In this document: positions 41,816 through 53,600 of the stretch, in pieces
How the letters are laid out: the number at the start of each line of letters is the position of its first letter
Position numbering within the stretch: position 1 is the stretch's first letter
Assembly: GCA_039621445.1 (NCBI GenBank)
Contig: CP154957.1
Span: 11,737,845 to 11,801,844 of the forward strand
Direction: 5' to 3'
Source: Euglena gracilis
Taxonomy: Eukaryota; Euglenida; Euglenophyceae; Euglenales
Length of the DNA stretch: 64,000 bases
Made by a program: the position numbers and the translations under genes
The notes under the pieces: generated by a model
Seen by the model: only the letters and a program-made list of their open reading frames with translations
Database searches by the model: none
Told to the model about the DNA's origin: nothing

Positions 41816-42265
41816 TGCCAACCTCACGGGCGAGGGTGCTCAGGGCAGGCACCCTGCTGAATTAGGATCCGCTGTACAGATCTGGGACCGCCAAAAATTT
41901 CGGAATAAGAATATGTGCCCGCCGGGCAGATTTTGGCCGCCGTCTGTGGTCTTCCGAACTAGAATCCTTTCGAAATAGTGGTAACATTACAGTTAAACAT
42001 GGGGAACACAGGTGAAAGATGACACAAGAGTCACATTGTCTCCTTTCTTTTGCAGACCCCATGTTGCCTGAATGCTCTGGGCACTGCACCCATGGCCGAA
42101 GGGCTCCAAAAAATTGGAAGAGGAACCACCAAATGTTGCTTTCGTGGTGATCTGTTTGGGGAACCACCCTCTGGGGGCCACTTGGGACAGAAAAAAATAT
42201 GTCAAACTCTATTTGGGCAGTCCTGCAACCAAATTTGTGGTTATCACCTTGGTGGATGACTGGTT

Positions 42266-43260
42266 CAGGGATCCTCACGTGTCCTGAAAAGGAAATTCAC
42301 GGAAATTCACGGAGGATCACGGAAATGGATTTTCGCGGAAATCACGGAAATTCACGGAAATTAACGGATGAGGCGGAGGGTTCGGAAGACTTTTGGATCT
42401 TTTTTGAATGTGCTTTGTTTGTGCAGATGCATTTTGATGGGATGTTTTGCACATTCTCTGCCTTTCCAAACAGACAATCATGATTCTGTGGCCGCTTTCC
42501 TCCATTCTGGTCTCCCGGTCACAAAATTGGACCACAAAAGCATCAGAGGTGTTCCAAAGAAAGACACAAATTGAGGGCGTGTGTGGATGTTTGCTTACTT
42601 AGAAAATGACCTTCCACCTTTCCGCGCCAGGCTGCATCCAGAAGGGGTCAATCGCTATATCGGCTCCGCTGACTAGGGGCCCAAGCAAGCAAAAAATTCA
42701 AGAACAAAAAAGGTTGCTTTTTCCCCTCCTGTACGTTTTTTTATTTATTTCATACACAGGTGTGGATAGGAACTGAAGGGATTGACGTTTCTGGGCATGC
42801 AATCATAAAATTTTGTTGGGTATGGGCAGAATGTTCGTTCCAGGGTTGCAAAGGGCTTAGGGGGTTGGGGGTTTTGAGCACTCGGAATTATGGGGTTGCC
42901 AGCTGGAGGCTGGAAGTAACCACACTTGGGGGGTTGAGCACGAGTCTCCAGGACTATAATTCTGGAGAAAACCAATAGAAGAAACGAGGTTTGCGGGTTA
43001 CATAAAATAGATTGTCGGGAGGGCCGGAGAAGAGTGGGGGGAAGGAAAGGGAAGTCCCTGGACGATCTCCAGGACTATAATTTTGGAGAAAAGAGGGAAC
43101 AATCTGCGCCACAACTTCCAAATAGGGCTCCGGTGCAGAATGGAATGTGGCCTTTTGACCTTTTCCAGAAACAGGAATTTCACAGAAAAATCACGGAAAA
43201 TCACGGAAAATCACGGATACATTTTGGGCCTCGGCCAGCATGGACGGGTGAGGATCCCTG
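42266..43260. mobile_element. TIR element with CAG...CTG ends and 6-bp duplication
   Basis: CAGGGATCCTCAC (42266-42278) and GTGAGGATCCCTG (43248-43260), a perfect 13-bp inverted repeat. The direct repeat CTGGTT is at 42260-42265 and 43261-43266. Subterminal GGAAATTCACGGA-like repeats occur at both ends (42290-42365 and 43180-43215, direct orientation). The interior has two copies of a TCCAGGACTATAATT tract near 42950 and 43070. Confidence 0.75.
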
Positions 43261-43469
43261 CTGGTTTATGGCAATGTGCCAAGTGGGTTTTGGACCCTGT
43301 TGCATTGGTCTCCAAAGAGAATGTGGTCCCAGTTTGGGACCAGCGCACCGATTTTGCCCACATGGCCAAAGATTCCTTCCGCCAATAGTGCCCAACAACC
43401 TTGAAGACCAATGTGAATGCTTTAGCCTTGGCAATTGCCGAACCAGTCACCTGTTGGCATTGTTTTAGT

Positions 43470-45600
43470 CTGCGACAAAAACAGTTTCCAAGTCCTGTTT
43501 TTTGTTCAATGTCTCTTTGGTTTATTTCTGCATCATTGGGATGTTTCGGGGTCCAATTATTGTGAACACAGTTTTCAAGGTTGGAGTCCGTGTTTAGAAA
43601 CACAGACTTAGGTCAGAGTCTGTGTTTTTCTAAACACAGACTTCGGCACGCAAAGTCTGTGTTTAGAAACACAGACTTTGACCCAAAGCCATGTTGCTAT
43701 AAACACAGCCTTAATCAAGAAGTTCCTATTTTTTGCCCTCTCTTTTCACAGTTTTGGTTTTGTCCTGACTGTTGCACTTCTGTGCACTGCATTTGGGATT
43801 ATCATGGAAAATAATATTACAAGATGCTGGATATTCCAAGTTCTTGGATCAAACAAATTGTTTGGAGAAGTTCACGTCCAAGGAGAACAGTGATGGTAGC
43901 TAGAGGAGAAGAAGGTCCTCATAAAGTTCATTGTCAGTGGCTAGACCCGTCGACCTGGTGCAAAGCAGTTTTGAAGTTTTCAAGTTTGTTGTGGCCACTG
44001 CCTTCATCTTTCAAGTTTTCAAGTTCTGAGGACAACTTGCAGAGGAGGGTAGAGCGTTTTTTTTTTTGTATTTCATTTTGACACTGCGGTACGTGGCGAC
44101 AGTCTGTGTTTGATTGCGACCTCCAGGTGGAGATTTAAGGTTGACATCTCATTTGCCAGAGCTGGCGTTTTTTTTTTTTTTTTTAAAAAAAAAACAAAAA
44201 ACGTGTTTTTTTTTTTTTTTTTTAAAAAAAAAACGGCAAAAAAAAACGGGTTTTTTAAAAAACCGGCCGAATCAAGCGCCAAGTCGCCGGCAACGGAAAA
44301 AACTCAAAAAAAAAACACCACACACATGCAACCCCCCCCCTCGGTTTTTGTATTGACCGTTTGAAGCATGGGCAAAAGAGGTTGGTTGAGAAAATAGCTA
44401 TAAAAGTGACAGAAAAAAATGCAACAATTCCAAGATCATGTTGGGAACTGCCCACCATACCCCCGCTGGCGTTTTTTTTTTTTTATTTAAAAAAAAACAC
44501 AAAAAAAACCAAAAAACCCGTTTTTTTTTGTTTTTTTTTACTTCCTGCTTTGTATTTTGCAGTTTTTAAATTTTGACCCCCAAATTTTCAGATCACATTT
44601 TTGAAGTTCACTGCAATTTTCAATTTCGTTTCCCAACCTGTTGTGTTCAAATTTGAAAATCCAGTCAGTGCATTCATTCTGCAAATCTGCTTTTGAGATT
44701 TCCAGTTTGTATTCCAACTGTTTTTGCCAATTTGGGTCTAAGATATCCAACGTGGTTCACAAATGTGGCAACTCTAGCTGTCTTCATTTCTCTCTTCATC
44801 CCTCCATCAAGTCGAAATGACGAAGTTTCAAATTTAGAGTCAAACGCGATTATTTGCAGAATTGGCAGTTTTTGGATTTGCAGAACTGGTTTTTTGGGGT
44901 GTCGATTTTTAGTCCCCCTGGTCAACCCCAAGTCCGGCCGGGGGGGGGGGGTACCCAGCAGGCTTTTTTTCCAGCCAGCCCAAATTTTCCAGCTTGTTAA
45001 AAAACATCGTCAATTTTTAAAATGATGGCAAAAGTGCACCATGTAAGACGCCAAATCTAGATCCAGACACATCAGTTTTTTTTTTCTTCAACCACCAGTC
45101 ACTGTTTTTGGCAGTGCTGCAAAAACTCTTGCAAAGGGGGTAAGTTCTTCAAGTCAAGAAATTCCTGAACGGCTTGAAGAATTATTCATTTTCTGGGAAA
45201 AAATTCATTACCAAGCCGGAAGCGGATTTAAACCCTCAATTTCCGGGACAAAAATGGATTTAATGCCTGTCGCTTGAAATGCCGAAATATTAAGTGTCTG
45301 TCGCTTTTAAACGTACACTGTACATGCCGTAGTAGCGATTTTTTGTCCTTGTGAACCACATGAAGCAAATGTTGTAGTCCAATGCAAAATGGTCTTCAAC
45401 ATACAGCCTTATTTGAGTTTCGTGCACCAGCAGGTGCTATGCCCATCTTGGGTTCAGATTCCATGGTTCTCTGTGACATGGACGGGGCTTAAGCTCCCAG
45501 GGGTCCGAAAATTTCACCCTGAAATCGTCCCGAAAAATGCGGCCCTAGGGGGGGGGTTAGCCACTGCCAACAAATGAGGCGGTTCAAAAAGCAATCTACA
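43470..45600. other. Gene-free tract with A/T homopolymer element
   Basis: 43590-43715 holds CACAGACTTTG palindromes also seen at 40846-40890. 44160-44275 and 44460-44545 are GCTGGCG followed by long T, A and T runs, also seen near 30290-30370. No exon recognised. Confidence 0.45.
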
Positions 45601-45678
45601 GCACACAGAAATGGAAATGAACAAAAAAGCAAGCCACCAGGCTCGAATATAGGGCAGAAATCACGAGAGGGGGTTGGC

Positions 45679-47100
45679 TTAACACAAAATGGAACCATAT
45701 TTTGGTGGACACCGCAGATCTTGGCAGTGAAAGTGACCGCATGCATTACCCTCCACTTTTTTCATCTCCACACAGTTTATATATTTTTTTTGGAATGCAG
45801 ACGCCACAAAACCACATTTTTCTTGTTTGATGGGGAGTCGGGAGACAGAGCGTGGAATTGGGGCAGCGGGTTGGAGGGCAGAGCTGCACCATTGCTCGGC
45901 GGTGGGGAATACAGAAGGGACAACAAAGAGGTCCTGATTAAGCACAGCATGTTCATCACTAGGAGGGGGGGGGAAGGTTGCCCAAGCTGACCACTGTGCA
46001 ACGTTCCGCGCCGTCCCGGGATTCCTTGGTCTTCAGGGGGAAAAACGTGGCAGTCCGCTCGGAGAGTTGCGTCGGGTCCTCGTAGTCATCATTGCCGGTA
46101 TGTTGATAACTACTACGGAAAATATGAAGAGAATTCTTTACACACGGTTTGAATGCATGGTTTGAATCAAATAGAAGCCACAAGCAAAAAGGAGAGCACA
46201 TGTTGTGCGCTGCCGTTTGCCCCTGTTGAAAAAAAAACACAACAATTTCACCCCATGTTTGGTGTCACCACCAGCATGTTGGGCAATCTCAACCTTTGGT
46301 TCGGACTTTGTCCCCCGGGAAAGAATGGCCGCGGCTTTGGCAGGGGTATTGCGTGACATTCGGTGATAGATTTGGATGGTGTTGTAATGCACGATGAAGT
46401 CCTTCGCAACGTCACCCAAAGACAAGTCTGGCGCATTTGCCAGACGGGTCATGGATGCTCTCAGAGCCACGTCTTTGAATGTCAGCCCGCAGGCAACACA
46501 TTTGGAAACCCGTGCAGCGGGTGACAATGTGTGGAGGGTGAATTTTGCAGAGCGAAATATCCAGTTTCCACCTTCTCCGGGATTGCTTCCACAGGGCCAG
46601 CTGTTCCCCATCCTCTGTCACCCCTTGTGTGAAGGAACCAATCTCCAGCCGACGGAGCACCCCACCACAGAGTTCAGTGGTGAAGCCCACCACCATGGAT
46701 GTTGGCTCTTTGAGCCTCATACGGATTGGACCAATTCACCCCCTTCAGCAACTGGACCAACTTTGCAGGCTGCAAAACGTCAGTTGAGGCCGAACCACTA
46801 AGGAAACAGCCGTCTTTGCCTTTTCGCGCTCTAGAGCGCAAAAACACTTCGTTGAAGCGGGGGAGGAGGAGGCACAACGACTCCATCGTTGGTGGTGCGG
46901 AATGCCCGAGCGACGGCATTCGTGTATGTCTGAAAGGATGTTGCAACGAACGTGGTTCCTGACTGCTGCTTGCGTTGAGCCACACACTGTTCGATGACGC
47001 TCGCTTCATCGAACAAAAGGCCAGGTTCCAGTTTCTACACTGTCCAGGCAACGAAGAAATCATCCAGCTCTGGATAAGAGGCTTGCATGCGTTCGCAAAG
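45679..47100 (-). pseudogene. Tyrosine recombinase with PHD finger, copy 2, decayed
   Basis: Read right to left. The N-terminal core-binding part is FDEASVIEQCVAQRKQQSGT, TFVATSFQTYTNAVARAF. Mid parts in shifting frames are LQPAKLVQLLKGVNWSNPYE and VLRRLEIGSFTQGVTEDGEQ. The catalytic C-terminus is LTFKDVALRASMTRLA, DVAKDFIVHYNTIQIYHRMS, which fits the HxxR..H....Y layout of tyrosine recombinases (first His replaced). Next are ERCTVVSLGNLPPPS and a damaged PHD finger (EKCGF, HFHCQDLRCPPKYGSILC). There are several frameshifts, and a stop after FFVAWTV. It most resembles Crypton-type mobile recombinases. Low precision on boundaries. Confidence 0.5.
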
Positions 47101-47180
47101 TTTGGAGGGGGTTTTGGGGACGCGGGGGGGACGCGGGGGGGGGGATGCGGGGGGGGGACGCGGGGGGGGGACGTGGGGCC
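47100..47180. repeat. GGGGGGGACGC minisatellite
   Basis: About six units of GGGGGGGGACGC. Another array at 48185-48230 interrupts copy 3 of the recombinase gene. Confidence 0.85.
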
Positions 47181-47989
47181 ATGATACGCCATTTCTTTCT
47201 GTCAAAAATTTGCCCCCCCCCCCCCCCCCGAGAAAAATCTATGCTCAATTTTCTTATAGCTATTCTGCTTTTGAAGGTCGATGAAAAAGTTTTTGACCCC
47301 AAGATGGCATTGGCTCAACCTCAACCCCCCCCCAATCCCCAAAAACCACAAAAAATGTCAGAGACGAATTTTTACGTTTTTACGTGGAGTGGAACTCAGG
47401 GTCATGCAAAAAAGAATGCTGAACGCTCGTTTTAAACTTTTCGATGCTTGAAAATTTTATCTCCGTTCGCTGATTGGCCAGGAAGGCCTCAGCCAGCATG
47501 GGAAAGGTGCAAACCATTTTGAAAGGGAAGAAATCAAACAGGGTCAATTTGGAAGGAGGTGATTATGGGTGAGGAGTATATGTCAAGAATTATTTGGGCC
47601 AAGAGTTAGGGGGAGCCCAGGGGCGGGGACCGCGGCGCCGAAGGGCCCCTGTGCCCCCTAAAACCTTGGCCCACACTGTTCTTGGTCTAAAAGTGCTGCC
47701 CGCTCATCAAATAGGCCACCAGGCTCGGGCACGCATCCCGTTGTTGTTTGCTCCACCTTGAAGGTTTTGATTCAAAGTCTCCCCCCAAGAAAAAATTGTT
47801 TCTACACCACTAGATGGATCATTTAAAAAACCGTGTTCCAGTTCACGTGGTTCGCACAAAAAAAATTCAATTTTGGTGAACACGGGTTGGTATTTGGGTA
47901 AACACGTTTTTTGACTGAACATGTTTTTTCAGAACACGGGTGGACTGCGAAAACCCGTGTTCAGAACACTGGTTGATGGTCCAAAAGCC

Positions 47990-48455
47990 GTGCTCAGTCC
48001 ACATTTTCCGTCGCTGCACATCGTGGACTGAACACAGTTTCAAGATGTTCCTCCGTGACTTCACACTTGGTTTTGCGATGTTCTTTCTCCTTCTCCATAG
48101 CCCTCTTCTTCGTTTCATCAAATCGAGCATGCCAGGACATTGCAGAAAAGGCTCTACAAAGAAAGGACACAAAGCCACTTGGTGGGGACGCGGGGGGGGG
48201 GGGACGCGGGGGGGACGCGGGGACTCAACCCCCGGAGAATAGTTGGCCACACCAGCAACCTCTGTATCCTTAGCCTGACTTCTTCCCCTTGTCGCCCCCC
48301 ACCAAATAGCAAACAGCAAATCGCCATAAAGGGGGTCAACCTTCGGTTCCTTGGCATGTTGCCGGTACACTGGAAAAGCAGCAAAGAACAGTTCCGTTTT
48401 AGGGGGTGGTGGTAACAGACTTTCCACAAGGTTCACCGCGCGTTTTGCCATTGCA
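47990..48455 (-). pseudogene. Recombinase 3' exon copy 3, interrupted
   Basis: After a CCATAG acceptor: PHSLAMAKRAVNLVESLLPP, PPKTELFFAAFPVYRQHAKE, PKVDPLYGDLL, matching copy 1. After VANYSPG the frame is interrupted by the GGGGGGACGC minisatellite. Charged helix FDETKKRAMEKEKEHRKTKC, EVTEEHLETVF follows in another frame. No PHD finger is visible. Confidence 0.5.
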
Positions 48456-48702
48456 AGGCTATGGGGAGAAATGAAAAATTTGCAAAAATGTGCACACGGA
48501 GTGCAGGTGCCAGAACTTTCAGGGCAGGCATCCGTGGCCAGCCACGAATTCCAGGGCATCCGTGGCCAACGACGAACTCCAGGGGGGGGGGTGCCGTTTT
48601 TTTATCAATTTTTTTATGTTTTTGGTATTTTTCTCCAATTACGTGAGTCATCACCACAAATTTCAGGGCAGGCATTTGGCGGGCTCTTAACATTCTTTTA
48701 AA

Positions 48703-50440
48703 CAAATTGTGGTTGACCTGGATTTCATCCTGAAACCAGGTTCAGGGGGCCCTGTTCGGGGGCCCCCCGGTTTCTAGGTTGTGTGCGGAAGAAGCTCGGA
48801 ATAAATGTACCGCGACCACCCCCCTATTTGTCCCCCCGCCCAATTGGCCAGAACCCAGTTGGCCATTGGGGGGGGGGTAAAATGCCTCAGAAACAGGGGT
48901 TTTGGCGGTTTGCGACTACAAAACCCTAGATCCAAATTGGCCTATGAGGGCGACCCCTCGAATTGCCCCCCAATTGGGGGGGGGTGGTAGAAGGCAAAGC
49001 ACCAAAATCGTTGTGGAAAATCCTGACCAGTTTCTGGGGGCACCCCAAAAACCAGGGCCGGGGGGTCCAGCCTTGCCCCCGAGGTCTTCCGAGTTAAAAC
49101 GAAGCCTGGGATGTATCTTGAAGGCAATGCCATGCCTTTGTGGTCTTCTGCCCATAATTTTCTCATTGCATTTGTTTGTGCCTCTATGATTAAAACTCAA
49201 AGGGAATGCAAAGGAAGCAAGTGCACACATGTTTGCACAATGCTTTTTCGCACAAGGACAAAATGAGGGCCACTGTTCCCAGCTTTGGGGAAACAATTTC
49301 AAAGAGGCTTTGAATGTTTGCTGAGCTCTTATCTCTTCAGAGTCAGATTCCCACCGGGTAAAAGGGGGGCATGACCCCTTAGTTTCGGCTTTGCCATTTT
49401 GCCGAAGGGATATTTTTGGTTGAAAAATCGATTTTTCAAAAAAAAAATCCGAGAAAACGTATGTTATTTCCGAACGTGTTTGCTTTGCCGCTGCAGAATC
49501 TCCATTGCCCCCCTCCGGACGCCATTTTGGCCCTCGACGCCCGGCCTGTGTTCTCGCCCGTTTTTTTTTTTGTGGCCCAAAACAGCCATTTGGGGCAGGG
49601 GGGGGGGGCTGGTCGTTTTTTTTTGGTCAAAAATGGATTTTTTTCAAAACTGCCCAAAAAAGAAGCAAAATCAAAGGAAATGTCTGATGACCAAAAATGA
49701 AGCCCTTGGAATGAATGTCCTATCCCACTATTCTTTACGTTTCCCCCAACTCTTCGTGTAGCTTGAGTTTTTCGGCCCATTTTGGGACTGTCTTTGGGGT
49801 GTCACACCGACGTCCCTGGAGCGAATGAAAGGAAATGTCCGGCGACCTGAAAGAAAGTCCTTGGAACGCCCAATGCAGTATCTTGATGATAATGATAACA
49901 GTATCATTACAACTCCAATACCCCATTGCCAGCCCGAGTTGTGGCACTTTAAGGCGTTTCGTTACTAACATTTGGCTTGTTTTGAGTTAGCGTTTTTTGG
50001 GGGGCCATTCAGGGAGTCTAATTCTTCAAAATGTCCAGTGAAATGGTGAAATGGTGGCTATCCAAAGCAAACCAAAGAGGATCCGAAATCATGCCCTATT
50101 TCTACTAGATTTTCATTTCAGGGGTGAACAATATAAATTTTTTTTGAATGTGCTGAATTGGGTGGTTTTGGCCGACCGTCACCTTTGGGGTGCTTGCAAA
50201 AAAAAATCGTGGGCATCATCTGCCAAGGGGGTGGTTTGCCGTGCCAAGGGGTTGCGAAGGGGGGGGGGGTTGGAGGTGCCGTTTCCTGAATTTAGTGACT
50301 CCAATTCATTGAATTTTGGCCGTCAGGCTGGCACTTTTCCATCCCCCCCTAGAACGACCCCCCCTTGATTGATTTTTTGCCGCAACGCACCCATTTCTTT
50401 TCCAACACAGGCTCCTTCCCCCTTGCTGTTTGAAACGAGT
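48703..50440. other. Gene-free tract upstream of USP39-like gene
   Basis: Starts with a diverged copy of the 23.6-kb hairpin (48703-48775). The rest is T/G-rich with short frames only. The start codon of the USP39-like gene follows. Confidence 0.45.
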
Positions 50441-50443
50441 AGA

Positions 50444-50617
50444 ATGGCAGAAGTGGAAAAACCCCCTGGAGAGAAGTCCAATGCAGCTGGTGTCAAGCGC
50501 ACCCATGCAGAAATGGAAAAGCAGAACCCCATTATCTGTCCTTACCTTGATACCATCGATAGAGCGAGCCTGGATTTCGATTTCGAGAAGTTGTGCAGTG
50601 TTTCTTTGACCAACCTT
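50444..50617 (+). CDS. USP39: USP39-like exon 1
   Basis: ATG at 50444 chosen because MAEVEKPPGEKSNAAGVKRT leads straight into CPYLDTIDRASLDFDFEKLC and SVSLTNL. The exon ends where the family continues with NVY (exon 2). 58 codons, phase 0. Confidence 0.88.
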
Positions 50618-53600
50618 GCCTGGGCTTTTCCTTCCATGCGTTGCTTTACTTAAGGCACAATGGCACAATGGAGAGTTGATGCATCATGTAACAACAACAA
50701 CAACAGCAACAGCAACAGCAACACCACCACCACCACCACCACCACCACCACCACCACCACCACCACCACCACCACCACCACCACCACCACCACCACCACC
50801 ACCACCACCACCACCACCACCACCACCACCACCACCACCACCACCACCACCACCACCACCACCACCACCACCACCACCACCACCACCACCACCACCACCA
50901 CCACCACCACCACCATATCTATTATAATTATTCTTCACTTCGGAATTGTGGTCTATTTATGTGTTCATCAAGGGGCTTTTGTGTACCACTTTTCAATTTT
51001 CTGTGTCTCTGGTTTTATTTTATTTTTCATGCACCAAGTATTTGCCCAATCCAATGTCTATGGATGTCTTGTCTGCGGAAAGTATTTTCAGGGTCGAGCC
51101 AAAGGTTCCCCGGCCTTCAACCATTCGCTGAGTTCTGGCCACCACGTCTTCTTGAATCTGGAGACCGCCGTGGTGTATTGTCTCCCTGATCTTTACGAAG
51201 TTCGCGATGCCTCTTTGGCAGACATCAAGTACAACCTGTATAGGCCAAAGCTGCACTTGAACACACCCATTTATGACATACCAATTGCACAAACCTACCA
51301 ATTGTCAAATTATATTTTTTTCCTTCAAAAATTGCAATTGGGTTTGATACATCACTCTTTGCAAGTGGAAGGCTTTTTCTTTGGACATTTTCACCTGGCC
51401 AACGAAGGTCTTTGGCAATTTTAATATGGCTCCACCGGGGATCCCGAGGTGGGGCTCTTGCCTTTCTTCAAATCCCACCTATACCCATGAGCAGATCGAC
51501 GAAATCCTCAGCCGCACCAAGACATGCCGGGGTTTGGACGGCAAAGAGTTCCGTCCGGGCCTGGTGGGGCTGAACAACCTGAAAATGACGGACTACCTCA
51601 GCGCGGTGGTCCAGCTGCTGGTGCGCATCCCCGAGCTGTGCCGGTATTACATGTCTCCCTTTGAGTACTCCCGGGTTCAGGCCTTCTTCAGGGCTCCTTC
51701 TCACTCTGCAGTCCTCGTGGAAAATCTACAGGCAGGACACAAACAAATGTGCTCCCCGCCAATTCACAAAAAACGCACATCCCATTTTGCATGCCATTTT
51801 TCACCCCCCCCCCCCGTTTCGCCCATTCGGGTGAAATGGCAATGCAAAAAAAATAATTTGATTTGGGGTGCAAAAGTGTCCAACAAATGCCATCTGGCGG
51901 CCTGGCCCGTGGTACAGACCTGACGGGTGGTCTTTGACCGTAAAGAGCTCCCGTGGATCTTGGTCAGTCATGTTAATGGCAGCTGCTCAAAAAACGGGGT
52001 GCCTGTCTGAACGCGGTTCAGGAGTTTGTTAGAGGCTTCCAATGCGGTTCCAGTGGAACCTTGTGGTAATGTGGTAATGGTCAAGGTCCTATGTGATGGT
52101 TCCTCATGCTTCCAAAACTTGCCCGACGTCATGGGCTATCAGGAGCATTACACATGCAAAGGACACTTTCGCAGCCCAAATCAGTTTTGGTTTACAGTGG
52201 CATTTCACTGGAAGTGAAATGGGTGGTGCCATCTGCAAAAAGGGGGGGGTTGATGCAAGGTCTTTTTTGTGAACTGGGAGGTAGCACGTTTCCTGTGTGT
52301 ACTGCCTGTTAAAGTTGCACATGTCATCATCATTTGGTTCGCAGCAGACTGAAAAAAACAAAAACAAATGGGTGAAATACGGAATTGTGGTGATGAGGTT
52401 TGGGCAACCCCTCCTTTTTGTGTCTTTTGCAGGCATGACCCTGAATGAAGCTTTGCCTCCCCCATTTTTGTAAATTTTGCGATTCAGAGTTGTGCCATGG
52501 AGCCCTGCCCCAACGAAGCGATATGGGGAGCTGGTCCGCAAAATGTGGAACCCTCAGGCAGGCATTTGCTGACAATTCCAAGACTTTGATGGCAATATCC
52601 CAACTTGGGCGCACATTTTATAGCATTGCCATTTTCTTTTTGTATCATCCTTGATGCAAATGGAAAATGGGTATCATTCGTCCTTTTTGGTTGGTGCGCC
52701 CGAGGGAGGGTTATTGATGGGGGCTTTATAAAGCACAGAGCGTTGCATACAGCAGTTTGCAGTGCAGGTGTAGTATTGTCGGAGGTTGCAGAAAGTCGTA
52801 CAGGATGTGTAATTGTCAGAGGTCAAAGCAACGTACGGCAGTAATACTACTGAAATTGCTGGGAGCTATCCTCCTCAAATCGGCATAAACCTGTCGGGCA
52901 CAGTTCACACAGGTTAGTAACGATGACTCCTCCTAATTGCGGGGGAGTCATCATTCTACCCAGCAATGCTCTGGCTTTGCCTGGTTTTTGAAGCAAAGGC
53001 CTGTTGGGGAGGGTTCAAGGGGCAGGTGTCGCCCCACGAGCTGATGCAGGCCATCACCCTGAAGAGTGCCAAGAAGTTCCAAATCGGCCAACAGGGTGAC
53101 CCGATGGAGGGCAGGGCTGGATGGATGGGGCCAGGGGAAGGGAAACACAACCTTTTTTTCGGTTTTTTTTTGTCTTTTTGGAATTTGATTTTCTTTGGAT
53201 AAAATTTAAGAGTTTATTTGAGGGTCCATGCCTGGGGTCTCTGCGATTGAGTGGTTGAGAATTTTTTATAAACTTTTTCGAAAAATCGTTTGTCGAAGAG
53301 AAAGGCAGGGAAGAAAAAAGAAACTACAGACGGAAGAGGCTTCAGCTCGCAGTTCTCAGCAAATCCACTGCATAGGCCTTGCACAATTGCTCAATTATTG
53401 TTTTATTGTTTTTTTCTGGCTCCCCTTTGGTTCCAATAGCATCTGTGTGACTTCTAAGAGCAAATAATTCAAGCAGAACCGTTTCCACTGTTTGAGATTG
53501 GCATTTTCTCAGTTTAGAACATACCATTGCTTAACACCTGTCCCACCTCACCCCCCGGGGGGTGACTGGTTTTTTTTCTTTCAGAGTGACTGACTGGTTT

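Larger units (their letters stand above)
40360..42050. other. Gene-free mobile tract
   Basis: Includes ACGCCGG repeats (40585-40720), an AAACGCAGACT palindrome (40905-40980), a GGTGCCTG hairpin element (40995-41165), a CGACCATGG-rich stretch (41280-41470) and the short pogo derivative (41634-41815). Confidence 0.5.

Noticed and set aside
43034-43468. 144-codon frame with GPSLGPAHRFCPHGQRF
   Set aside because: The alternative frame over the same DNA looks more protein-like, and neither gives a known family, so no coding call was made.
50616-50938. Long frames across the CAC repeat (Pro, Thr, Gly or Val homopolymers)
   Set aside because: Pure microsatellite within an intron.
51239-51470. Conventional GT-AG reading of USP39 intron 2
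   Set aside because: A GT exists after AACCT (GTATAGG) but no AG acceptor keeps KYNL-NPTYT in frame. The class of this intron is left open.
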